Made by a program: the position numbers and the translations under genes. A stretch of 11,404 nucleotides of DNA from an uncultured Bacilli bacterium (lineage in GTDB: Bacteria > Bacillota_I > Bacilli_A > RF39 > UBA660): NCBI GenBank assembly GCA_947623705.1, contig CANQHT010000035.1, positions 1 through 11,404 of the forward strand. Direction: 5' to 3'. Under the pieces are notes generated by a model. The model was not told the DNA's origin and made no database searches. It was given only the letters and a program-made list of their open reading frames with translations. Below are positions 5,934 to 11,404 of this stretch, one piece after another; the first letter of the stretch is position 1, and each line of letters begins with the position of its first letter.

Positions 5934-7028
5934 TTATTTTTCTGGTAATTCTACTCTAAATTTAGTATATCCATTATCACTAGTAGCCGTTATTTTACCA
6001 TTATGTAATTCCACTATTTCTTTAGCAATAGCAAGGCCCAAGCCACTTCCTCCAGTTTTCGAATTTCGGGATGAATCTGCCCGATAAAACTTTTCAAATA
6101 TCTTATCTAATTGTTCTTTAGGTAACACCCCTTTATTGATAATTTCCACTATAGCATTATTATTTTCTTTAAATGTTTTAATAATAATATCATCATCTTT
6201 ACTATAATAAATGGCATTTTTTATTAAATTACTTAATACTCTCGCTATTTTATCGGAATCCCCCAGTATTTTTAAATCATCTTTATATTCTATATTAATT
6301 TTCTTGTTATTTTCTTCAAGAATGGGATAAAACTCATCAATTAATTGCTCAAGCATCATATTTAAATCTAAATCTTCTTTATTAATTACAATAGTCTCGG
6401 TATTAAACCGGGCTATATCAAATAATTCATTAATTAAATCTTCTAATTTATTGGCTTTATCTAAAGCAGTTTTAATATATTTTTCACGTTGACTATTTGG
6501 CATATCTTTGACTTCATCTAAAAGAGATAAATAACCAATGGTGGATGTTAAAGGTGTTTTTAAGTCATGGGCTAAATAAACAATTAAATCATTTTTTCTT
6601 TGTTCAGTTTCCCTAGCCATTCTTTCATTTTTTACAGATTCTTTCTTTAAATTATTTAATTTTTGTTGAAAGTCTTCTAGTTCAATAGGTAATTCAATAA
6701 AGTCAACTTCTTTATCATATAGCTCATTAATCGCTTTAGTTAAATAGTTAATAACATTTTTAAACTTAATTAAAAGTCTTATAATAATGACTAAAACGCC
6801 AGTAGTCCATATAACAAAACCCACTATAAAAAGCAAATTATTGTTAATATAATTATTTTTTAAACTATAATATAAATCCGCTGAAAAATCATATACCCAT
6901 TGAAATTCTGCTAAATCAAAATACAAATCTAATAATTTATAAATAATATAAACAATAACTGTCCATATAATTATTTGCATTAGGGCTTTTTTTATAAACT
7001 TTTCGACAAAATTAACTTTATTTTTCAA
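5934..7028 (-). CDS. VanS-type sensor histidine kinase
   Basis: A 364-residue membrane kinase. Two transmembrane segments (about 15-37 and 64-86) flank a short external loop of about 26 residues. The HisKA domain has YLAHDLKTPLTSTIGYLSLL with the phosphorylated H154. The ATPase domain has the N box NLIKNAIYYS (267-276), the F box IFEKFYRADSSR (310-321) and G2 GGSGLGLAIAKEIVELH (326-342). Instead of a classical DxGxG box it reads INKGVLPKEQL, as in VanS proteins. Overall it looks closest to VanS of the VanA type, but no resistance enzymes lie nearby, so the ligand and output are open. The start is TTG (7026-7028), overlapping the regulator gene by 11 bp; the next in-frame ATG (6978-6980) lacks a Shine-Dalgarno site. 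Confidence 0.93.
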   Translation of the reverse strand: MKNKVNFVEKFIKKALMQIIIWTVIVYIIYKLLDLYFDLAEFQWVYDFSADLYYSLKNNYINNNLLFIVGFVIWTTGVLVIIIRLLIKFKNVINYLTKAINELYDKEVDFIELPIELEDFQQKLNNLKKESVKNERMARETEQRKNDLIVYLAHDLKTPLTSTIGYLSLLDEVKDMPNSQREKYIKTALDKANKLEDLINELFDIARFNTETIVINKEDLDLNMMLEQLIDEFYPILEENNKKINIEYKDDLKILGDSDKIARVLSNLIKNAIYYSKDDDIIIKTFKENNNAIVEIINKGVLPKEQLDKIFEKFYRADSSRNSKTGGSGLGLAIAKEIVELHNGKITATSDNGYTKFRVELPEK

Positions 7029-7707
7029 TCTTATAACCTACTCCCCATATAGTTTTGATATATTTTGGTTTCTTTCCATTATCATGCATCTTTTCTCTTA
7101 AATGTCTAATATGTACCATAATTGTATTATTATCATTTTCATAATATTTTTCTTGCCATACTTCTTTAAATAGTTCATCAGTTTTAACTACATTACCCCG
7201 ATTTAAACATAAAATCCACATAATGGAAAATTCAATGGGTGTTAATTCAATTTTCTGGTCATTAAAATAAAATTCGTGTGTTTCATTATTGATCATTATA
7301 TTTTGAAATGTAATAACATTAGCATTATTTATAGTATTTTGATTATATTTAGTATATCTTCTTAATTGGGCTTTAACTCTCGCAACTAACTCTAATGGTT
7401 GGAAAGGTTTCGTTATATAATCATCGGCTCCTAAATTAAAACCATTTATTTTATCAATCGCTTCGACTTTAGCAGTTACAAATATAATGGGAAACATATA
7501 TTTTTCGCGAATTTTATTGCAAAGAGCAAAGCCATCAATATCAGGCATCATAATATCTAATATAGCTAAATCAATCGGAACTTCTTCTAAAGTTTTTAAA
7601 ATATCTTTACTTTCATAAAATTTATAAACATTATAGTTTTCATTTTTTAAATAAATTTCAATTAAATCTGCAATTTCTTTTTCATCATCTACGACTAAAA
7701 TATTCAT
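7018..7707 (-). CDS. VanR-like OmpR-family response regulator
   Basis: A 229-residue regulator. The receiver domain (1-118) has acidic D7 and D8, phosphoacceptor D51 in LAILDIMMPD, T78 and K100 in DDYITKPF. The DNA-binding winged helix (about 129-228) has LTPIEFSIMWILC, NNTIMVHIRHLREKM and the ending YIKTIWGVGYKIEK, which is nearly the same as the VanR end. Phosphorylated by the adjacent VanS-like kinase, it should bind direct repeats upstream of target promoters; a candidate site lies at 8669-8688. It follows the C39-type peptidase gene by 33 bp and overlaps the kinase gene by 11 bp. A promoter candidate in the 33-bp gap may allow extra expression of the two-component pair. Confidence 0.95.
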   Translation of the reverse strand: MNILVVDDEKEIADLIEIYLKNENYNVYKFYESKDILKTLEEVPIDLAILDIMMPDIDGFALCNKIREKYMFPIIFVTAKVEAIDKINGFNLGADDYITKPFQPLELVARVKAQLRRYTKYNQNTINNANVITFQNIMINNETHEFYFNDQKIELTPIEFSIMWILCLNRGNVVKTDELFKEVWQEKYYENDNNTIMVHIRHLREKMHDNGKKPKYIKTIWGVGYKIEK

Positions 7708-7723
7708 ATCTCATCACTTCTCA

Positions 7724-7752
7724 ATTATAACAAATATTACTTATAAAGAAAA
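7724..7752 (-). promoter_or_regulatory. Possible internal promoter for the VanRS-like pair
   Basis: Extended -10 TGT-TATAAT (hexamer 7724-7729) with a poor -35 TTTTCT (7747-7752) at 17 bp. It would start transcription about 10 nt before the regulator ATG, after an AGAAGTGAT ribosome site just upstream of the start. Confidence 0.45.
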
Positions 7753-8613
7753 TTCCCATAAATTTTTTATTTGCGATTTAATTTTATCGTAATCCCATAA
7801 AATATTACTTCTTATTTGACTATTCGGGTCATTCACTTTGATTTTACCATTTTCATAAGATACTAAAACAATAAAATGCCCATTAATGGTAAAATCACCT
7901 TTCCGCATACTACAAATAATAGGATGATTATTTTTTAAAGCCTCCAAAATAACCTCTTCATCTAAAGGAAGTTCCTTTACTTTAAGTCCATAGTATTCGC
8001 CACCTTTAGTTATTAAATCCCAAGTTGTTCCCACATTTGGAATATAGTAGCCTTTGCTTTCTGATAATTTTGCGACTTTATAAGGTGTAATCGTATTATC
8101 TTTCTTTAAACCCGCAACAACCATAGCTAATGCTGTGGGGCCACAACCACTTATAGCAATATTGCTTTTTCCATAACTACCATAACCCCATCTTTCATCC
8201 CATTGATAAAGCTCCGGAATACTACCATTAAAATTGCCAATAGTATTACTATAAACTTTACCTTTATTTTCTGGATAATCAAGAACAAAATTAGTTAATT
8301 CCATATTCCTAGATAATGCTTCCATTAATTCTTCGGGATAACTATTATAGTTTGAAAGAATAGTATTTATTTTTGGCTCTTTCTTGGCCATTTCTTTTAG
8401 TCTTTCTTTAATTGTTCCTTTTTCATATTTAAGAATGGAAACATCATCATAACTTTGGTAATCACTCATGTCATTAACATTATAATTATTATCTAATTCA
8501 TAATTATCAGGTTCATTTTTTCTAACTATAAAATGAATTAATGTTAATAACATAACCATTATTAACAATATTTTCGTAACTCTTTTAATTTTTCTTTTAG
8601 TCTTTTTTTTCAT
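7741..8613 (-). CDS. Membrane-anchored C39-type cysteine peptidase
   Basis: A 290-residue protein with a highly basic N-terminus (1-14), one membrane segment (about 15-30) and an external part. Residues 78-114 hold the segment SNYNSYPEELMEAL...NFVLDYPE that often precedes such domains. The peptidase_C39_2-like domain (about 132-288) has the oxyanion Q137 in LYQWDERWG, catalytic C157 in SGCGPTALAMV, H246 in NGHFIVLV and the D262 region in VNDPNSQ. All predicted catalytic residues are present, so it is likely an active papain-fold protease acting at the outer surface; the substrate is unknown. Unlike bacteriocin-processing C39 domains it is not fused to an ABC transporter. It is the first gene of an operon with the VanR/VanS-like pair, so it may be their target or supply their signal (inference). 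Confidence 0.88.
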   Translation of the reverse strand: MKKKTKRKIKRVTKILLIMVMLLTLIHFIVRKNEPDNYELDNNYNVNDMSDYQSYDDVSILKYEKGTIKERLKEMAKKEPKINTILSNYNSYPEELMEALSRNMELTNFVLDYPENKGKVYSNTIGNFNGSIPELYQWDERWGYGSYGKSNIAISGCGPTALAMVVAGLKKDNTITPYKVAKLSESKGYYIPNVGTTWDLITKGGEYYGLKVKELPLDEEVILEALKNNHPIICSMRKGDFTINGHFIVLVSYENGKIKVNDPNSQIRSNILWDYDKIKSQIKNLWEFSL

Positions 8614-8635
8614 AAACTTCTCAACACCTATAAAT

Positions 8636-8664
8636 ATTGTAAAAGTTTTAAAAGAAAAATTTAT
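8636..8664 (-). promoter_or_regulatory. Promoter candidate for the peptidase-VanRS operon
   Basis: -10 TACAAT (8636-8641) with only a poor -35 (ATAAAT, 8659-8664) at 17 bp. A weak -35 with repeats immediately upstream (8669-8688) is what an activator-dependent promoter would look like. Confidence 0.45.
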
Positions 8665-8668
8665 TAAT

Positions 8669-8688
8669 TAAATCTTATATAAATCTTA
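8669..8688. promoter_or_regulatory. Candidate OmpR/VanR-type operator
   Basis: TAAATCTTA occurs at 8669-8677 and again at 8680-8688, an exact 9-bp direct repeat with an 11-bp period, about one helical turn. OmpR-family regulators bind such head-to-tail repeats just upstream of the -35, which is where these sit relative to the peptidase promoter. Weaker TTAA-starting units flank them in the same phase, but the region is AT-rich. Confidence 0.4.
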
Positions 8689-8704
8689 ATTTTTTATTAA
8701 TTTT

Positions 8705-9484
8705 TTAACTTATATTGTCTAAAATTTCTTTCATTTGTTCAACTGATACATCATAACCTTTAATATGATAATAAACATTATTGTAAACAAAGTAACATTC
8801 CGTTTGAGGCCAAAAATGGGTTGTGAAAGGAAAAATTGCGGCATTAATACCTAGTTTTGCCACAAAATAATTTACTTGCCATTTTTCTACACCACCATCA
8901 GTGGAAGTTCCAAAACTACCTATATCCTTAAAATATTCTTCATCATCTTCATTAGCGTATTGCGTCATAAATTCTATTTTTACATCTAAATATCTATGAC
9001 TATATAAATCTATATTTTTATAATTATCAAAAGTATCTTTATTTTCTAATAAAACTCTGCGAACATTACCTTTATCATTTGTAACAAATTCACAAGTATC
9101 ATAATTTTGCTTATTAAATGTAGTAAAATCTAATAGTTTTATTCCTAGTTTATTTTCAATATTTGAAAGAGAGATATTATTATAACAATCAAAATCATGA
9201 TTTTTATCTATCTTAACTTTACCTGTTAAGGTTATTGTAGTCATATTCATATATTCCTTATCAAAATTTTTTAAAATAAAACCTTTAATCGCTGCACTAG
9301 TAATTATACCTAGACTTAAAATTATTAATATTAAACCTATCGTAACATAATGCCTTGGCTTTAGAAAATATTTTTTCTCTATTTTATCTTTTTTATAGAT
9401 AGTATTTTCATATATTTTGTTGTCTAAATCTTTAGATACTTGAAAATTTTTAAAAAAATTAAAATCTTTATTTACCTTTTTCAT
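8705..9484 (-). CDS. Anti-sigma-factor-like membrane protein
   Basis: A 259-residue single-pass protein: a cytoplasmic N-terminal part of about 44 residues rich in Lys and Asp, a membrane segment (about 46-66), and an extracytoplasmic domain of about 190 residues with C100, C131 and C230. SLSNIENKLGIKLLDF (105-120) and the closing YYHIKGYDVSVEQMKEILDNI resemble the external domain of DUF4367-type anti-sigma proteins, but I see no zinc-binding anti-sigma motif. Its ATG overlaps the sigma-factor stop by one base (TAATG), behind a GGAGG site, so the two are translationally coupled. The assignment rests mainly on topology and gene order: it would hold the sigma factor at the membrane until an envelope signal arrives. 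Confidence 0.7.
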   Translation of the reverse strand: MKKVNKDFNFFKNFQVSKDLDNKIYENTIYKKDKIEKKYFLKPRHYVTIGLILIILSLGIITSAAIKGFILKNFDKEYMNMTTITLTGKVKIDKNHDFDCYNNISLSNIENKLGIKLLDFTTFNKQNYDTCEFVTNDKGNVRRVLLENKDTFDNYKNIDLYSHRYLDVKIEFMTQYANEDDEEYFKDIGSFGTSTDGGVEKWQVNYFVAKLGINAAIFPFTTHFWPQTECYFVYNNVYYHIKGYDVSVEQMKEILDNIS

Positions 9485-9945
9485 TAGTCATCCTCCATTA
9501 ACATTTTTAATTTTTTCTTTCCTCTATTTAAATTTGTTTTAACAGTATTTATATTTGTATTTAAAATACTAGCAATTTCTTTTATCTTATAACCTTCAAA
9601 GTAATATAAATAAATTGGTATCCGGTATTTTAAATTTAATTTATATAAGGCTTCTTTAATACTAAGTTGATAGGTATCGGTAACTTTAACATCATTATTA
9701 TCATCCTTTATAAAAATTTTCTTTTTCCAAAATGATTTCAATAAATTTTTACATTCATTAACCGTTACAGTCATACACCATTTTTTGACATCATCGTAAT
9801 TTAATTTATCTAAGTTGTTATAAATTTTAATAAATACATTTTGCGTTATATCTTCAGCATCTGATATTTTTCCCGTATAACTTAAGGAAAGTCGAAAAAT
9901 ATCATTCTTATATAAATTATATATTTCGATAAATTTATCATCCAT
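9484..9945 (-). CDS. ECF-family RNA polymerase sigma factor
   Basis: A 153-residue sigma-70 family protein of extracytoplasmic-function type. Region sigma-2 (about 5-72) has FRLSLSYTGKISDAEDITQNVFIKIY and KKWCMTVTVNECKNLLKSF. Sigma-4 (about 94-150) has LNLKYRIPIYLYYFEGYKIKEIASILNTNINTVKTNLNRGKKKL, with the helix-turn-helix near 120-142. An upstream ATG at 9973-9975 would add ten residues, but a perfect AGGAGG (9952-9957) lies inside that extension, 7 nt before the ATG at 9943-9945, so the shorter form is chosen. It pairs with the membrane-bound anti-sigma-like protein downstream. An ECF-type promoter candidate upstream suggests autoregulation. Only the general ECF class can be assigned, not a specific group. 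Confidence 0.93.
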   Translation of the reverse strand: MDDKFIEIYNLYKNDIFRLSLSYTGKISDAEDITQNVFIKIYNNLDKLNYDDVKKWCMTVTVNECKNLLKSFWKKKIFIKDDNNDVKVTDTYQLSIKEALYKLNLKYRIPIYLYYFEGYKIKEIASILNTNINTVKTNLNRGKKKLKMLMEDD

Positions 9946-9962
9946 AACTAGTCCTCCTACTA

Positions 9963-9972
9963 AAAGCGCTTT
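9963..9972. repeat. 10-bp palindrome AAAGCGCTTT in the sigma-factor leader
   Basis: A perfect palindrome lies between the putative ECF promoter and the AGGAGG site. Its GC core stands out in AT-rich surroundings. It could be an operator or a chance palindrome; nothing else supports a role. Confidence 0.4.
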
Positions 9973-9981
9973 CATATATAT

Positions 9982-10008
9982 TACAATTCTGAGGGTTAAA
10001 AAGTTTCA
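9982..10008 (-). promoter_or_regulatory. Possible ECF-type autoregulatory promoter
   Basis: TGAAAC followed by a T run (hexamer 10003-10008) matches the common ECF -35. After 17 bp it reads TGTA (9982-9985), close to the CGTA/CGTC of ECF -10 elements but with T for C. It is placed correctly for the sigma-factor gene, with a leader of roughly 30 nt. A sigma-A reading of the same area has no good -35. Confidence 0.45.
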
Positions 10009-10089
10009 TTTTCTTTTTACTTTTCTTATTTGAAAATACTTTCAATATATATAACAAATTAAAATACAAAAAAATTCAAATTATAATAA

Positions 10090-10119
10090 AAACAAATCCA
10101 TTATTATTTAGATTTGTTT
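10090..10119 (-). terminator. Terminator of the AAA_14 ATPase gene
   Basis: Perfect 9-bp arms AAACAAATC (10090-10098) and GATTTGTTT (10111-10119) around a 12-nt loop. On the minus strand the stem runs into a T-rich tract, about 9 bp past the gene's stop codon. The stem is AT-rich. Confidence 0.65.
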
Positions 10120-10127
10120 CTATTTAT

Positions 10128-11333
10128 TTATTCATTATTTAAAAGCCAATCAATAATATTAAAAACTTTTATGCCATTAAAGTCATTATTTATCGTTTTA
10201 TCCATAGTTAGAATTATTTTTTCATAATTATCATTTATACTTTCCAAACTTCTTACTTCGCGCATTTTTACTTCTTCATTATCTAATGACTTAGTAACTT
10301 GCATATATTTTATTTCATTAGGATTTTCTGCGACAAAATCTACTTCATATTCATTATTTTTACCGATACTTACTTTATATCCTCTTCTTAGTAATTCTAA
10401 ATAAACAACATTTTCTAATAGATGTCCTTCATCAATATTTCTAAATCCAAGAATTATATTTCTTAAACCCGTATCAGAAATATAATATTTTCCTAATGTT
10501 TTTAATAACGCTTTACTTTTTATATCCGAGCGATCAGCCTTATAAATTATAAATGATTTTTCTAACATATTTAAATAATTATCAATCGTTTGATGATTAG
10601 AATTTGCGATTATTTTATTACTATTTAAATAATCACTTATTTTGGTTGCGGATATTGAACTACCTATATTACTGGCTAAATATTTAATTATATTTTCTAA
10701 AAGCGCCGTATCTTTTATTTTATTTCGGTCAATTATATCTTTTTTAACAATCGTATTATAAATATCATTTAGATAAGATAGAACTAATTCGTTATTGTCT
10801 TTTATTAAGGTTATTGCGGGTAATCCTCCATATTTTAAATATTCATTAAATTTATCTAAAAGATTAAGATTATCATAATTATTAAATGTTAAATATTCTT
10901 TAAATGATAAAGGATAAATTTTTATTTCGATATAGCGACCTGATAATAAAGTTGATAATTCACTGGATAATAGATAGGCATTAGAACCTGTTATATAAAT
11001 ATCAATATTAAAATCCACTTTAAAAGAATTGATGGCTTTTTCCCATGACTCAACATTTTGAACTTCATCTAATAATAAATACACTTTTTCTTTTTTGATT
11101 TTTTCTTCAACATATTTATATAAATCTTTATAATTTCTTATATCATCGAATTTAGCAGATTCAAAATTGATATAGATAATATTTTCTTCTTTGACTTTTT
11201 CACTTAACAAATATTCTTTAAACATTAACAAAAGCGTTGACTTACCACTTCTTCTAACACCCGTTATTACTTTAATAAATTCTGTGTCTTTAGCATCAAT
11301 CATTCTTTTTAAATAATTATCTCTTTTTATCAT
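10128..11333 (-). CDS. AAA_14 / DUF4143 family ATPase
   Basis: A 401-residue protein of the widespread AAA_14 plus DUF4143 architecture. Walker A is GVRRSGKST (25-33), Walker B YLLLDEVQ (85-92), then ITGSNAYLLS (114-123) and LSGRYIEIKIYPLSFKEY (130-147). The middle holds a winged-helix-like region. The C-terminal DUF4143 part has YLELLRRGYKV and EVDFVAEN...KYMQVTKSL, resembling a nuclease-like core without a clear full catalytic set. Cellular function of the family is unclear; it is common in prokaryotes and often near mobile or accessory DNA. An upstream in-frame start at 11358-11360 lies between -35 and -10 of its own promoter, so the ATG at 11331-11333, with GGGTGAT (11338-11344), is used. 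It is monocistronic, with its own promoter and terminator. Confidence 0.9.
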   Translation of the reverse strand: MIKRDNYLKRMIDAKDTEFIKVITGVRRSGKSTLLLMFKEYLLSEKVKEENIIYINFESAKFDDIRNYKDLYKYVEEKIKKEKVYLLLDEVQNVESWEKAINSFKVDFNIDIYITGSNAYLLSSELSTLLSGRYIEIKIYPLSFKEYLTFNNYDNLNLLDKFNEYLKYGGLPAITLIKDNNELVLSYLNDIYNTIVKKDIIDRNKIKDTALLENIIKYLASNIGSSISATKISDYLNSNKIIANSNHQTIDNYLNMLEKSFIIYKADRSDIKSKALLKTLGKYYISDTGLRNIILGFRNIDEGHLLENVVYLELLRRGYKVSIGKNNEYEVDFVAENPNEIKYMQVTKSLDNEEVKMREVRSLESINDNYEKIILTMDKTINNDFNGIKVFNIIDWLLNNE

Positions 11334-11350
11334 TTTTATCACCCAAATTA

Positions 11351-11379
11351 ATAATAACACAAAAATATTACTTTGTAAA
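11351..11379 (-). promoter_or_regulatory. Promoter of the AAA_14 ATPase gene
   Basis: -35 TTTACA (11374-11379), 17-bp spacer, extended -10 TGT-TATTAT (hexamer 11351-11356). The predicted start near 11344 leaves only about 11 nt of leader, just enough for the GGGTGAT site. Confidence 0.7.
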
Positions 11380-11404
11380 GTTTTGCAAGTGTATTTGCAA
11401 AACT
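11379..11404. repeat. Perfect 10-bp inverted repeat at the -35 of the AAA_14 gene
   Basis: AGTTTTGCAA (11379-11388) and TTGCAAAACT (11395-11404) are exact reverse complements separated by 6 bp. The element overlaps the last base of the -35 hexamer and runs to the window end, so the arms may be longer. The best guess is an operator for a dimeric regulator. A terminator of the next gene to the right is possible, but no T run follows on the minus strand. Confidence 0.8.

Noticed and set aside
5934..8613. Glycopeptide-resistance (van) cluster.
   Set aside because: Only the regulator and kinase resemble Van proteins; no ligase, dehydrogenase or D,D-peptidase genes are present in the window.
8623..8648. 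ECF-type promoter (AAACTTTT) in front of the C39-type peptidase, linking it to the sigma factor.
   Set aside because: The TGA of TGAAAC is missing and no CGTC/TGTA-like -10 is found at the proper 16-17-bp spacing.
9946..9975. Ten-residue N-terminal extension of the sigma factor from an upstream ATG.
   Set aside because: A perfect AGGAGG site lies inside the extension at the right distance from the downstream ATG, and the family starts at that point.

Overview
The window is strongly AT-rich DNA, with TAA as the stop of nearly every gene, consensus-like sigma-A promoters, Shine-Dalgarno sites of the AGGAGG/GGTGAT type, a VanR/VanS-type two-component system, an ECF sigma factor with an anti-sigma-like partner, and a UgtP/MGDG-synthase-type glycolipid glycosyltransferase. 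This fits a low-GC Firmicute (Bacillota), perhaps an uncultured gut Bacilli or Erysipelotrichia-like lineage. The genus cannot be told from the sequence. The standard bacterial code fits: all 35 Trp codons I counted in the intact genes are TGG, and no gene except one toxin is interrupted by TGA.

Layout. (1) 1-1705: a near-perfect 23-bp direct repeat at the left edge; a single-module ClpA/B-type AAA+ ATPase (minus) transcribed divergently from a cysteine-rich CFI-box protein (plus) from overlapping back-to-back promoters. (2) 1711-4383, minus: MmcQ/YjbR protein, small membrane protein, CmpB-like (PF06541) membrane protein and glycolipid glycosyltransferase. The last two overlap by ATGA, and an internal promoter drives the CmpB gene with almost no leader. 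(3) 4528-5239, plus: a DinJ/RelB-YafQ toxin-antitoxin operon with a tandem-repeat operator candidate and its own terminator. The antitoxin is intact, but the toxin carries one in-frame TGA at codon 21 while everything after it, including all predicted catalytic residues, is preserved. (4) 5244-8613, minus: a membrane-anchored C39-type cysteine peptidase, a VanR-like regulator, a VanS-like kinase and an uncharacterised membrane-anchored protein. No glycopeptide-resistance enzymes are present. An 11-bp-period direct repeat abutting a poor -35 upstream of the peptidase gene is a candidate binding site for the regulator. (5) 8705-9945, minus: ECF sigma factor and its anti-sigma-like partner, overlapping by TAATG, with an ECF-type autoregulatory promoter candidate. 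(6) 10090-11404, minus: an AAA_14/DUF4143 ATPase with its terminator and, at the window edge, a perfect 10+10-bp inverted repeat touching its -35.

Regions 4 and 5 place two envelope-sensing regulatory systems (two-component and ECF/anti-sigma) side by side, with an exported-face peptidase as the first gene of the two-component operon. This suggests a cell-surface stress locus. The most unusual items are the nonsense-interrupted but otherwise intact toxin, the peptidase-VanRS arrangement with its operator candidate, and the ClpB-like ATPase that has lost its pore-loop aromatic residue. I saw no tRNA, rRNA, CRISPR array or insertion sequence. No gene-free stretch exceeds 300 bases.
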